Shown in pieces: positions 1-8,246 of a stretch of 64,000 nt of DNA. This DNA is from Akkermansia sp. RCC_12PD (GTDB taxonomy: Bacteria > Verrucomicrobiota > Verrucomicrobiia > Verrucomicrobiales > Akkermansiaceae): NCBI RefSeq assembly GCF_036417355.1, contig NZ_CP143889.1, forward strand, positions 496,001 to 560,000. The letters are read 5' to 3'. The position numbers and the translations under genes were made by a program. Every line of letters begins with the position of its first letter. Position 1 is the first letter of the stretch. Under the pieces are notes generated by a model, which worked only from the letters and a program-made list of their open reading frames with translations, had not been told where the DNA came from and did no database searches.

Positions 1-1384
1 CCGGCCTGGCCGCCCTGGAATATTCCTTCAACAGCTTGGAGGACCACTGAATGCTGTCGGGATAACGGCAGGCTGGAGTCTCCGTCAGATAGGAACCCAG
101 CTTCTGTGCCAGAGGTACGGCAAGCGCGGGATTCTGGAAATAAAGATCCTTCTGTTCCTGATAGTCGTTGCTGACGCGGTAGCACTGCGGGGCACGGTCC
201 GGCACCAGCAGGTACTTCAGGTCTCCATCCATCACGGCGGAAGTGTAATCCGTGCACCAGAACATCGTTCGCGGCACCTCGCCCGTTCGGTTCCCCACCA
301 GGGACAGGATATCCATCCCGTCCAGATTTTTGGGGATCTCTGCTCCGTTGGCTTTCAGCAGGGCCGGAAGCAGGTCCACCGTGGACACAGGCTGCTTGCA
401 CACGCTTCCGGGCACAAGCCTCTTGTCCGCCGGGTATTTGATGATGAACGGCACACGCACGCCGCCCTCAAAATGCAGCCTCTTGTGACCACGGAAGGGA
501 GCGTTGCAGGACGGGGCCTCCGGCGCTCCGCCGTTGTCGGAAAGGAAAACCACCATGGTGTTTCCGTCCAGGCCGTCTTTTTTCAGGGTGTCCAGAATGC
601 GCCCTATGCCCTTGTCCATGGCGTACACCATGGCGCAATACAATCTGCGCTCCCGGTTCTGGATATTCTTGAACAGGGCTATGTCTTCCGGCTTGGCCTG
701 CATGGGCCAGTGCGGCGCATTGTAGGAGACGAACATGAAAAACGGCTTCTTGTCCTGCTTCGCTTCATTCAGAAACTCCACGGCCCTGCCCGTAATGTCG
801 TCCGTCAGGTAGGTAATGCCCGTCTTGTCCGTGAAGTTAGACTCAATGGCGGACGGATTCAAGCCCTCTATCTCCTTTTTCCGGGGGAAATAATCGCGGG
901 AGCCGCCCAGGAATCCCCACCAATGGGTAAATCCCCGTTCCGGAGGGGTAAACCCCTTCGTATGGCCCAGATGCCATTTGCCGAATACGGCGCTCCGGTA
1001 GCCGAAAGGCTTCAAATATTCGGGAATCAGCTTTTCCGTCAGGGGCAGCCCGTAATGGGATTCCAGCAAATAGTCTACTTTGGAATTGGGGTTGGTGGTG
1101 ATGCCGTAGCGCTTCGGGAACCGTCCGGTCAACAGTCCCATGCGGGAGGGGGCGCACATGGGAGCCGTCACATACGCGCGGGAACAGAACACGCCCTCTT
1201 TTGCCAGCCTGTCTATGGAAGGAGTCGGAATCTGCTTGGAGCCCGTGCATCCCAAATCCCCGTATCCCAAATCATCCGCCAGAATGACAATCATATTCGG
1301 CCGGGCGGCCGTGTGAGTTTCCGCTACAGCCACGGAACAAAAAAGTCCCGCAAAGGCCAGTACCGTGTATAATTTCCTGATCAT
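1..1384 (-). CDS. Secreted Cys-type sulfatase, partial (3' end off window)
   Basis: Sulfate-ester hydrolase of the alkaline-phosphatase superfamily, probably acting on sulfated glycans outside the cytoplasm. Translation from ATG at 1384 is open to the left edge (about 461 residues). It starts with a signal peptide (MIRKLYTVLAFAGLFCSVAVA, cleavage near 21/22), then the metal-binding ILADDLGYGD (about 34-43). The sulfatase signature CAPSR has Cys77, the residue converted to formylglycine by an FGE-type enzyme. GKWHLG and LSDNGG follow at the expected places. The class is certain; the substrate cannot be read from sequence, and mucin or other host glycans are an inference from the likely organism. 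The gene is transcribed away from the zinc-ribbon cluster. Confidence 0.95.
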   Translation of the reverse strand, partial: MIRKLYTVLAFAGLFCSVAVAETHTAARPNMIVILADDLGYGDLGCTGSKQIPTPSIDRLAKEGVFCSRAYVTAPMCAPSRMGLLTGRFPKRYGITTNPNSKVDYLLESHYGLPLTEKLIPEYLKPFGYRSAVFGKWHLGHTKGFTPPERGFTHWWGFLGGSRDYFPRKKEIEGLNPSAIESNFTDKTGITYLTDDITGRAVEFLNEAKQDKKPFFMFVSYNAPHWPMQAKPEDIALFKNIQNRERRLYCAMVYAMDKGIGRILDTLKKDGLDGNTMVVFLSDNGGAPEAPSCNAPFRGHKRLHFEGGVRVPFIIKYPADKRLVPGSVCKQPVSTVDLLPALLKANGAEIPKNLDGMDILSLVGNRTGEVPRTMFWCTDYTSAVMDGDLKYLLVPDRAPQCYRVSNDYQEQKDLYFQNPALAVPLAQKLGSYLTETPACRYPDSIQWSSKLLKEYSRAARP

Positions 1385-1429
1385 TTGGCTAAATCTACGT
1401 ATCTCCATGAATGGATCTATCAAAAAAGC

Positions 1430-2104
1430 CTATTCCCTCCACTGTCTGAGCACCGCCGCAAGGTACTTCCCCATTTCCGTATCCATGGCCGTCATAGCGA
1501 ATAGGAACGGTCTACCGGACGGCTGTTCCACAGAAACAAGCACCCTTCCACCGCCCTCATCCTCCAAGGCAATCCGGGCGCCCTTCGCCAAAAGGAACCG
1601 CTGCCTCCTGCCCACGCCCCACAATCCCCGGAACAATTCCCCCCGGCCCGGCCTCAATGCCAGTTTTGCGGCACCGAACAGAAGGAACATGGCCCCAAAC
1701 AAGGTAGCAGCGCCTATCAGCACAAATGGAATGATGAACAGCAGCGCAGTTTCGTCCATGCCGGTCTTCTTGACGCCGTTCAAGGTATAAGGCTTTCCGG
1801 AAGCCATGACGTACAGGAAAAAGGAGATCATCGCATTCCAGACCAGGGAAAACAGCAGCAGGAAAAAGCCCTCCTTCTTCATCTTCCCGAAGTGCAGTAC
1901 GATGCCGTGCATGTCCTTGGCAACCGAAACTCCGTGCGGCATGACTTCCGGAATCCCCTTTTCTTCCTCCGTCTGCATCAGTTCCGAAAATTTTCCCATG
2001 CGGGAACAGGCGCGGCACAGGAACACGTTCCTGGCTACATTCACATTCTCCGGCAGCAGAGGTGCTCCGCACTTCGGACAGTTCACTTGAAAAAAAGCAG
2101 CCAT
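1430..2104 (-). CDS. Zinc-ribbon membrane protein, tandem paralogue 3
   Basis: Unknown function. An N-terminal zinc ribbon (CPKCG ... CRAC, about residues 9-33) precedes two hydrophobic segments (FFLLLFSLVWNAMISFFLYV and LLFIIPFVLIGAATLFGAMF). A C-terminal half carries a conserved LxPGRGELFRG...RRQ/KFLLAK stretch. It is one of three adjacent same-strand paralogues (1430-2104, 2161-2823, 2981-3640). I chose ATG 2104 rather than the longer GTG at 2140 because it puts the first Cys 8-9 residues from the start, as in the two sisters. The ribbon could bind zinc or a nucleic acid, but nothing shows which. It is the last gene of the likely three-gene unit. Confidence 0.75.
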   Translation of the reverse strand: MAAFFQVNCPKCGAPLLPENVNVARNVFLCRACSRMGKFSELMQTEEEKGIPEVMPHGVSVAKDMHGIVLHFGKMKKEGFFLLLFSLVWNAMISFFLYVMASGKPYTLNGVKKTGMDETALLFIIPFVLIGAATLFGAMFLLFGAAKLALRPGRGELFRGLWGVGRRQRFLLAKGARIALEDEGGGRVLVSVEQPSGRPFLFAMTAMDTEMGKYLAAVLRQWRE

Positions 2105-2160
2105 GAAAGTCGTTTCATGATATTCCGGATAATCAGGCACTGCACCGGAAATGCCGTGAG

Positions 2161-2823
2161 CTAGTCCCTCATCTGCCGCAACAGGGCCGCTACATACTGC
2201 TGCGCCTCCTCTTCCGCAATTCCCGTGCCAAACTGGAACGGCTTGCCGCCCGGCTGCTCCACCACGATCTTGTGCAGCACCCTGTCATTCTGCCGCATGC
2301 TGCTGTCTTCAATGGTAATGCGGGCATCCTTGGCCAGAAGAAACTTCTGGCGGCGGCCCATATCCCCCACCCCGCGGAACAGTTCGCCCCGGCCGGGATT
2401 CAACGTCAGCGTCATGCGGCCGAACAACGCATAAACGGCGCCGGCCAGTACCCCAATCCCCACCAGGATAAAAGGAATGAAAAACAACTGTTCAATCAAA
2501 CTTCCGGTTCTTTCCTTTCCGGAAGAACTGAACAGGAAAACACACAAAAAGCCGTTCCAGAACAGGGCAAAAAACAAAAAGAAAAATCCGATGGCCTTTG
2601 ATTTCCTGTACGTCACTTCCAGGCCGCGCGGCGTTTTCATCACCTTCATGCGGCATGGAAGAGTCTCCAGAATTTCCTCATCATTCTTCTCCTGAACCAG
2701 ATCGGAAAATTTGCCTGTGCAATTGCAGGAGCGGCACAGGATGACATCCGCAGCCACATTCACATCTTCCATCGCCAACGGAGCGCCGCACTGCGGGCAT
2801 CTCAATTCAACCGGGGCAGTCAT
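2161..2823 (-). CDS. Zinc-ribbon membrane protein, tandem paralogue 2
   Basis: A 220-residue protein of the same build as its neighbours: CPQCG ... CRSC ribbon (about residues 9-34), a linker rich in Glu, two membrane segments (IGFFFLFFALFWNGFLCVFLF and LFFIPFILVGIGVLAGAVYALF), then the LNPGRGELFRGVGDMGRRQ segment shared with 1430-2104. The C-terminal end again reads YVAALLRQ. Closest in the window to 1430-2104 along its full length. Start MTAPVELRCPQCG is the only reasonable ATG. The topology would place both the ribbon and the C-terminal domain on the same side, probably the cytoplasm. Function unknown. Confidence 0.8.
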   Translation of the reverse strand: MTAPVELRCPQCGAPLAMEDVNVAADVILCRSCNCTGKFSDLVQEKNDEEILETLPCRMKVMKTPRGLEVTYRKSKAIGFFFLFFALFWNGFLCVFLFSSSGKERTGSLIEQLFFIPFILVGIGVLAGAVYALFGRMTLTLNPGRGELFRGVGDMGRRQKFLLAKDARITIEDSSMRQNDRVLHKIVVEQPGGKPFQFGTGIAEEEAQQYVAALLRQMRD

Positions 2824-2980
2824 TGACGGTTAATCTAACATATTCCCCGGTTCTGGAAAGTACAAATACGCCTTAACCCTCAAACAATCCGATTTCCATA
2901 TCCCGCACAACCTCTCCGCTTCACATCAACAGTGCGCGACCGGAAACAACCGGAACTGCCCGCCCGCCATGACGGCATTC

Positions 2981-3640
2981 CTAAACGGATTTCCGGTTCA
3001 GCCACGCACAAATGTATTCGGCCACTTGAACATCCTGGTTCCCCCAGCCGAAACGGAAATCCTTCCCGCCCGGCTGAGGAACGGCAACAAGCTGGAGAAC
3101 GGCCCCCTTGGGTGATTTCACTTCCACAACCCGCGCCGTCTCCTTCCCGGAAAAGGAAAACCGCCAGCTCCACCCCACCGGTCCTATCCCCCGGAATACG
3201 GTACCTTGTCCACGGCCCACCTCCACCACCATCCTGCCGAACAACAGCAGGAGCCCCATGACGGGAACAACTATGCCGGCCAGCACGAACGGAAGCAGAA
3301 ACAACAGCAGAACCGCTGCATGCATATTGCTGATGGAGGAAGAAAAAATATTGGACAGGAAAGAGACCAGTGCCGAATCCCATACGGCGGCAAAGACCAT
3401 CAGGGCAAGCCCCTCCCAGCCGAAGCGGCGGTAAACCAGCCTTCTCCCGTTCATGCTGCACTTGTCCAGCGTGATGCACGACGGCTTTTCCACGCGGAAA
3501 CCGGCCCTCTTCACATCATCCGCCTTTCCCGTATAACCGCAGGAACGGCACAGGGCAAGCCCGGTTCGCAAATTGACGTCCTCCCCCGGCAGCACGGAAC
3601 CGCACCAGGGACAATAATATTCATTGATGGAACCATTCAT
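2981..3640 (-). CDS. Zinc-ribbon membrane protein, tandem paralogue 1
   Basis: Third and most diverged member of the cluster: CPWCG ... CRSCG ribbon, two membrane segments (LALMVFAAVWDSALVSFLSN and LLFLLPFVLAGIVVPVMGLLLLFG) and a C-terminal domain with GRGQGTVFRGIGPVG in place of the sisters' PGRGELFRG. ATG 3640 (MNGSINEYYCPWCG) is preferred over GTG 3673 because the Cys spacing then matches the paralogues. First gene of the set in transcription order; about 160 bp separate it from 2161-2823, so the three may be separate transcripts or one loose operon. Function unknown. Confidence 0.75.
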   Translation of the reverse strand: MNGSINEYYCPWCGSVLPGEDVNLRTGLALCRSCGYTGKADDVKRAGFRVEKPSCITLDKCSMNGRRLVYRRFGWEGLALMVFAAVWDSALVSFLSNIFSSSISNMHAAVLLLFLLPFVLAGIVVPVMGLLLLFGRMVVEVGRGQGTVFRGIGPVGWSWRFSFSGKETARVVEVKSPKGAVLQLVAVPQPGGKDFRFGWGNQDVQVAEYICAWLNRKSV

Positions 3641-3691
3641 CGGCAGGAACGCGGCACACTTGATCGAAAACACGGTCTGAAACGGAACGGC

Positions 3692-4387
3692 CTATTCCGG
3701 CGGCTCTCCGCTGATGCTGACCGTATCAAACTCCACGATTTTCACAATAATGTTCTCCGCGGCGTCCGCTTTCCGGCCGCGGATGGCGTCCAGAAGGTCG
3801 TCATGGAGCTTCATCGCTCCGGGATCGTACTGCTTCTCTTCAAGCAGGCTTTCCAGATTCTCCTGCACGTTGCGGATGATCACATTGTACAGCTCCGCAA
3901 GCACCGGGTTGTGCGTGGCCCGGGCCACGGCTGCATGGAACAGCATGTCGTCTTCAATGCCTGGTCTGACCCTGGCATGGCAGTCCTTCAATGCGGCCTC
4001 CAAAATCTCCAGATCCTCTTCCGTCCTCTTCACGGCGGCCAGGCGCGCAATTTCCTTTTCCAGCGCCAGACGCGCTTCCAGAATCTGGGGCAGCTCCGAC
4101 TCCCGGAGCCGGTTGCTGACCGCCACGGCAAAACGGTCGGAGGCCATCACGTATGTGCCGTCCCCGGGCCGGGCTTCCAGCATTCCCATGTGGATCAGGG
4201 ATTGAAGGGCTTCCCGGATGGTATTGTGGCTCACGGAAAAGGCGCGGGCCAGCTCCGGTTCCGCCGGAATGCGGTCGCCCACCTGCCATTGGCCGGACCG
4301 TATCATGGCCTCCATGGCATTGAGCACCTGGCGGGAAAGAGACAGCCTTACGGGCTTCTTCAAATCCATCTGTTTTCCTTTTTTCAT
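3692..4387 (-). CDS. GntR/FadR-family transcriptional regulator
   Basis: DNA-binding regulator of 231 residues. The N-terminal winged helix-turn-helix (about residues 13-75) contains the GntR pattern GDRIPAEPELARAFSVSHNT followed by IREALQSL and the wing GDGTYV. The C-terminal all-helical FCD ligand domain (about 95-220) carries typical EARLALE...ARLA and LFHAAVARATHNPVL segments, including His residues of the usual metal/ligand pocket. The effector is not readable; FCD regulators usually sense small carboxylates. The stop is 52 bp upstream of the zinc-ribbon start at 3640, and its own start lies 7 bp beyond the ABC ATPase stop (4395), so it is probably cotranscribed with that ATPase. Confidence 0.88.
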   Translation of the reverse strand: MKKGKQMDLKKPVRLSLSRQVLNAMEAMIRSGQWQVGDRIPAEPELARAFSVSHNTIREALQSLIHMGMLEARPGDGTYVMASDRFAVAVSNRLRESELPQILEARLALEKEIARLAAVKRTEEDLEILEAALKDCHARVRPGIEDDMLFHAAVARATHNPVLAELYNVIIRNVQENLESLLEEKQYDPGAMKLHDDLLDAIRGRKADAAENIIVKIVEFDTVSISGEPPE

Positions 4388-4394
4388 GGAAATC

Positions 4395-5192
4395 TCAGCG
4401 AATCACCGTCCAGAGACGCCCCTTGTCCGTCCTGATCAACTGAATGTCCAGATCAAAGGCGTTCTTCAAATTCTCCTCCGTCAGCACCTCGTCCCGGGTG
4501 CCCCGCGCCACGATCTCGCCGGACTTCAGAATCATCCCGCAATCAAATACCGGCAAAATGTCCTCAATGCGCTGGGTGATAAAAATCATGGTCAGGTCCG
4601 GCCGAGTGGCCGCCAGCTCTTCAATGGTCTTCAATAAAAACTCGCGGCCAGCCAGGTCCAGGTAAACGCTCGGCTCGTCCAGAATCATCAACTCCGGATT
4701 CGTCATCAGCGCACGGGCAATGAGCACCTTCACCTGTTCTCCGGAAGACATGGCCACCACGGGCCTGTCCATCAAATGCTCCGCCTTCAGAGACTTCATG
4801 ATCCCGGCCGCCTTCTCCTCCTCTTCCAAGGTCGGCTCGCGCAGAAGGCCGATCGTTCCGTCCGGCCCGGAAAGCACCATGTCGCGCCCGTTCCAGGCCC
4901 CGTCCTCCAGCCACTTGTGCATGAACGGGCTCACCCACGCAATGGATTTGCGCAACTCCAGCAGGTTCACGTGCCCGAACGTTTTGCCCAACACCTGCAC
5001 TCTGGCGCCGAACAGGGGCCACGCAAAACCCATCAGCAGTTTGACCAGGGTGGTCTTTCCGGCCCCGTTCGCACCCAGAATAAAACAGCGCTCTCCGCGC
5101 CGCACCTGCCAGGAAATATTGTGCAGGATTTCCTGGCCGCCCAGGTACACCCTGGCGTTCTCCACATTGACGGCCGGCAGAAAATTGTCCAT
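4395..5192 (-). CDS. Orphan ABC transporter ATP-binding protein
   Basis: Single ABC ATPase domain of 265 residues: Walker A GANGAGKT (40-47), signature MSSGEQVKVLIARAL (148-162), Walker B LMILDEP (168-174) and the switch His region FITQR. The signature is SSGEQ, not LSGGQ, and the H-loop His is replaced by Gln (ITQR), both seen in some ModF/YlmA-like soluble ABC proteins. No permease lies nearby, so it may act as a stand-alone ATPase or serve a transporter encoded elsewhere. It lies downstream of ilvC on the same strand behind two hairpins and just before a FadR-type regulator. Confidence 0.85.
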   Translation of the reverse strand: MDNFLPAVNVENARVYLGGQEILHNISWQVRRGERCFILGANGAGKTTLVKLLMGFAWPLFGARVQVLGKTFGHVNLLELRKSIAWVSPFMHKWLEDGAWNGRDMVLSGPDGTIGLLREPTLEEEEKAAGIMKSLKAEHLMDRPVVAMSSGEQVKVLIARALMTNPELMILDEPSVYLDLAGREFLLKTIEELAATRPDLTMIFITQRIEDILPVFDCGMILKSGEIVARGTRDEVLTEENLKNAFDLDIQLIRTDKGRLWTVIR

Positions 5193-5197
5193 ATCCA

Positions 5198-5226
5198 GAA
5201 AAAGAAGGGCTTCCGCGGGGAAGCCC
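5198..5226 (-). terminator. Hairpin with U-rich tail between ilvC and the ABC ATPase
   Basis: Perfect 8-bp stem, GGGCTTCC/GGAAGCCC, at 5207-5214 and 5219-5226 with a 4-base loop. Read on the minus strand it is followed by TTCTTTTTC. It ends only a few bases before the ABC ATPase start codon, so it would terminate ilvC transcripts or sit in the ATPase leader. Confidence 0.55.
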
Positions 5227-5236
5227 GATGATTGTC

Positions 5237-5270
5237 CGGGCCGCTCCGTCTCGTCCGGAGGAGCGGCCCG
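5237..5270 (-). terminator. Strong GC hairpin downstream of ilvC
   Basis: 11-bp perfect stem (CGGGCCGCTCC/GGAGCGGCCCG at 5237-5247 and 5260-5270), 12-base loop, starting about 20 bases after the ilvC stop. Runs of T follow only on the ilvC-proximal side, so on the minus strand it lacks a classic U tail. It may protect the ilvC 3' end or work together with the second hairpin. Confidence 0.45.
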
Positions 5271-5291
5271 TGAAAAAAATCAAAAGAAACG

Positions 5292-6272
5292 TCAGTTCCT
5301 TTCAAACAGGCTGCGGATCTTGGCGCCCACGATTTCCACCGGGTGCTGGCCCAGGGCTTCGCGCTTCGCCTTGAGGTTGGGAGCGCCCTTCGCAGCTTCT
5401 TCCAGCCAGTCCTTGGCGAACTTGCCGGATTCGATGCGCTTCAGGGATTCCTTCATGCGTTCCTTCACGTCGGCGGGCAGAATCTGCGGGCCGTTGTAGT
5501 ACTCGCCGAACTCGGCGGTGTTGGAAATCACGGAATTCATCTTCTGGATGCCGCCGTTGTAGATCAGATCCACGATCAGCTTGGCTTCATGCACGCATTC
5601 AAAATAGGCCATTTCCGGGGGATAACCGGCTTCCGTCAACGTTTCAAAGCCGTACTTCATCAGGTCCACCAGACCGCCGCAAAGCACGTTTTGTTCGCCG
5701 AACAGGTCTTCATAAGTTTCCTGGGCCATCGTGCATTCCAGCACGCCGCCGCGGGTCAGGCCTTCTGCCTTCGCCATCGCAAGGGCCACGTCGCGGGCCT
5801 TGCCGGAGGGATTCTGGTGCACGGCAATGAGGCCGGGGCAGCCGAAGCCTTCTTCAAACACGCGGCGCACTTCCGTGCCCGGTCCCTTGGGGGCCACCAT
5901 GATTACGTCCACGTCCGCGGGGGGAACGATGGTGTTGAACACATAGGCGAAGCCGTGGGAGCAGCAAAGCGTCTTGCCGGCTTTCAGGTGGGGCTTGATT
6001 TCAGCTTCGTACACGGAACCGTGGCTTTCATCCGGAAGAAGAATGTGGATGATGTCCGCCTTTTCGGCGGCTTCAGCCACGCTCATCACCTGGAAACCTT
6101 CCTGGGTGGCGGCGTCAAAAGACTTGCCGGGGCGAACGCCGATAATCACGTTCACACCGGAGTCACGCATGCAAAGTGCCTGGGCGCGGCCCTGCGCGCC
6201 ATATCCGATAACGGCAACGGTCTTGCCGTTCAATGCGCTGAGATCAGCGGCGTTGTCATGAATAATATCCAT
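5292..6272 (-). CDS. ilvC: Ketol-acid reductoisomerase (class I, short form)
   Basis: Second enzyme of branched-chain amino-acid synthesis: Mg2+- and NADPH-dependent isomeration and reduction of acetolactate to dihydroxyisovalerate (valine/leucine) and of acetohydroxybutyrate (isoleucine). 326 residues, the short class I length. N-terminal Rossmann fold with GYGAQGRAQ (about 23-31) and the cofactor loop GVRPGKS. C-terminal knotted helical domain has the acidic metal ligands in DLFGEQ and the downstream FECVHE. The start is fixed by a strong Shine-Dalgarno (AGAAGGAG) 6-7 bases upstream. A perfect inverted repeat lies just before that site. No other ilv/leu genes are in the window, so the gene is isolated from its pathway here. 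Confidence 0.97.
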   Translation of the reverse strand: MDIIHDNAADLSALNGKTVAVIGYGAQGRAQALCMRDSGVNVIIGVRPGKSFDAATQEGFQVMSVAEAAEKADIIHILLPDESHGSVYEAEIKPHLKAGKTLCCSHGFAYVFNTIVPPADVDVIMVAPKGPGTEVRRVFEEGFGCPGLIAVHQNPSGKARDVALAMAKAEGLTRGGVLECTMAQETYEDLFGEQNVLCGGLVDLMKYGFETLTEAGYPPEMAYFECVHEAKLIVDLIYNGGIQKMNSVISNTAEFGEYYNGPQILPADVKERMKESLKRIESGKFAKDWLEEAAKGAPNLKAKREALGQHPVEIVGAKIRSLFERN

Positions 6273-6290
6273 TGTTACTCCTTCTTTAGG

Positions 6291-6325
6291 TCATTCATCC
6301 AAACATCCAATGTTTGGATGAATGA
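6291..6325 (-). promoter_or_regulatory. Perfect 16-bp inverted repeat in the ilvC leader
   Basis: TCATTCATCCAAACAT, 3-base spacer CCA, then its exact reverse complement ATGTTTGGATGAATGA. It ends 18 bases before the ilvC ATG and directly abuts the Shine-Dalgarno region. It could be an operator for a dimeric repressor or an RNA hairpin controlling ilvC; there is no U-tract on either side, so it is not an ordinary terminator. Confidence 0.8.
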
Positions 6326-6855
6326 CAACATAAACTTCTCCGCCCCGATTGCAAGCGCATTCGATTCATTCCTCCGTTTTTATTTTACAGGCTCTTTCCC
6401 TTCAAGGCGCTGTCCGCCTGCAACTCCGGCCCCTGCCGTTACGAACAATAAATTACATAAAGAAAAGCTCGTAAACCTGAAAACCGCTTCTCTCACGGCC
6501 ACGTTCAACCTGTGCGGCTGGCGTCCCCCGTCTGGAAAACCCTCTCGAAAGACGAAGAAAGAAACTCTTTTCCCTACCGTCAAATAAAGCATTTCTATTC
6601 CGAAAACACAGCTTTCAGGGACCAAAATTTCCAGCGCCCAGTCGTATTACGGTGATGAGGGAATACGGCTGAAATACCGCCTTGCCGTAAATTAACGGGG
6701 CCGTTTTCCGGCAATTAAAATTCCGGACCTTCATACCCCAGGACCATCGGCCAATGGGGGCAAAGGGAAAATTCCACAGCTCCCGGGCACCCCGGAAAGA
6801 TGGGAAAACAGGAAAAAGTCTGCCAAGGAAAAACGCCCCGGCCCCGGAAAGCCCG
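6326..6855. other. Intergenic region, no supported gene
   Basis: About 530 bp between the ilvC leader and the lipocalin stop. The first 130 bases upstream of the ilvC palindrome are AT-richer (6326-6480) and probably hold the ilvC promoter. The short reading frames have atypical composition for this genome and no recognisable motif. I see no RNA gene. Confidence 0.6.
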
Positions 6856-7383
6856 TTAACGGCACTGCCCCACTCCAGCCTCCGCCGGACAAAAGGAATG
6901 GGAATAAATCAACCGGGACGTATCATACCCCAGATCCCGCGCACAGCGCAGCATCTGTTCCAAATGATCTTCTTCCACGTCGGGATTCCGGGACAGCAGC
7001 CACAAATAATTCAGGGAACCGCCGGATACCACAGCACGGGTGTAATACTCATCCACAAAAGCCACCTCATACCGTCCGTACAGAACTGGCACGAAGTACA
7101 CTTTCAAATGGTTCGGGGCATCTGCCACCCTGGCGCGGGCATGCACCTCGCGCCGCTCTCCGGTACGGGCGTCATAACCGCCGTTAGTCACGGAAACGGT
7201 ACCGTCTTCTCCACGGTCATAACGGGCGTACACCTTGCGCAAGCCGCGCTCAAACCAATTCTCCAGGCGGGCGATCTCATGCCATTCTCCCAAATAACGT
7301 TCCAGATTGAAATCCGGCATGGCAGGGGTTTTCACGGAATGCCCGTGAAACAGGGACGTAACGATGGTTTGCAACATACTCAT
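6856..7383 (-). CDS. blc: Lipocalin family protein (Blc-like)
   Basis: Bacterial lipocalin, 175 residues, an eight-stranded barrel that binds fatty acids, lysophospholipids or similar hydrophobic ligands. The conserved first strand LERYLGEWHEIARL (about 27-40) matches the lipocalin GxWY/H motif, and the C-terminal RNPDVEEDHLEQML...LGYDTSRLIYS matches Blc proteins. Unlike E. coli Blc, no lipobox or clear signal peptide precedes the barrel, so this copy may be cytoplasmic. Its ATG overlaps the stop of the TIGR01777 gene (shared TCATGA), so the two are translationally coupled. Confidence 0.88.
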   Translation of the reverse strand: MSMLQTIVTSLFHGHSVKTPAMPDFNLERYLGEWHEIARLENWFERGLRKVYARYDRGEDGTVSVTNGGYDARTGERREVHARARVADAPNHLKVYFVPVLYGRYEVAFVDEYYTRAVVSGGSLNYLWLLSRNPDVEEDHLEQMLRCARDLGYDTSRLIYSHSFCPAEAGVGQCR

Positions 7384-8246
7384 GACTTGACGGGAAATGC
7401 TTTATTGAAAAACGTACTGATACCGGGATACTGGAATTCAAAGCCTTCGCGCAGGAGAGTCTCCGGCTCGGCGCACTGGCCGCTGGTAACCACCTGGGAG
7501 GCCTCACCCATCACCAGCCGTACGGCGGCATCCGGAACACGGACGGATACCCTGGTATGGAAATGTTCCGCCACGGCTTTATAAAACTCCTCATTGGTGG
7601 TGCGTTCGGGGGCCGTCACATTGACCGGTCCGGAAACATCTCCGTGCTCCAGGATAAACGCCAGCGCATTCACCAGATCGTCCAGGGCCACCCAGGAAAA
7701 GGCATGATCCGGCTTTCCTATGGAAACCGTCACCCCGAAGCGGGTCGGCATGATCATTTTGGGAAGCGCGCCGCCATCCGGGGAAAGCACCACGCCAAAC
7801 CGAACACGGACCAGGCGAACGTGATCGTTCACGCGTTCCGCCTCCGCTTCCCAGGCCTCGCACAATTCAGCCAGAAAAGAACCCTCCGCCGGATCGTCGT
7901 GCTCGCCATGGCAGCCTTCCGAACTGTAATATCCCACGGCGGACGTGGAAATCATCACTCCCGGAGGTTCGTGCAGAAGATTGACCGCCTCCACCAGCTT
8001 GCGCGTGGTCATGATCCGGCTCTCCATCAATTCCAGCTTGTAGGCATCCGTCCAGCGGCGGTCAAGAGGGGCCCCCGCCAGATTGACCACGGCGGCGCAT
8101 CCCGCCAGCGACTGCACCAGACAATCCAGGCTGTCCTGTGTGAACAAATAGCGCCACAAGGGCACCGCCTCATGTCCCAGCACCGCCAGGCGCTTGGACA
8201 AATGGCTGCCTATGAATCCGCTGGACCCCGTGATGGCTACTTTCAT
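7380..8246 (-). CDS. TIGR01777-type NAD(P)-dependent epimerase (YfcH-like)
   Basis: Extended short-chain dehydrogenase fold, 288 residues. N-terminal MKVAITGSSGFIGSHL is the GxxGxxG nucleotide site; the internal TSAVGYYSSEG (Tyr of the active site region), FGVVLSPDGG, FSWVALDDLV and NVTAPE segments are diagnostic of the YfcH/SulA-like TIGR01777 family. The chemical reaction of this family is unknown. It is cotranscribed and overlaps by one ATGA-type junction with the lipocalin, suggesting a lipid-related or cell-envelope role by association only. Confidence 0.9.
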   Translation of the reverse strand: MKVAITGSSGFIGSHLSKRLAVLGHEAVPLWRYLFTQDSLDCLVQSLAGCAAVVNLAGAPLDRRWTDAYKLELMESRIMTTRKLVEAVNLLHEPPGVMISTSAVGYYSSEGCHGEHDDPAEGSFLAELCEAWEAEAERVNDHVRLVRVRFGVVLSPDGGALPKMIMPTRFGVTVSIGKPDHAFSWVALDDLVNALAFILEHGDVSGPVNVTAPERTTNEEFYKAVAEHFHTRVSVRVPDAAVRLVMGEASQVVTSGQCAEPETLLREGFEFQYPGISTFFNKAFPVKS

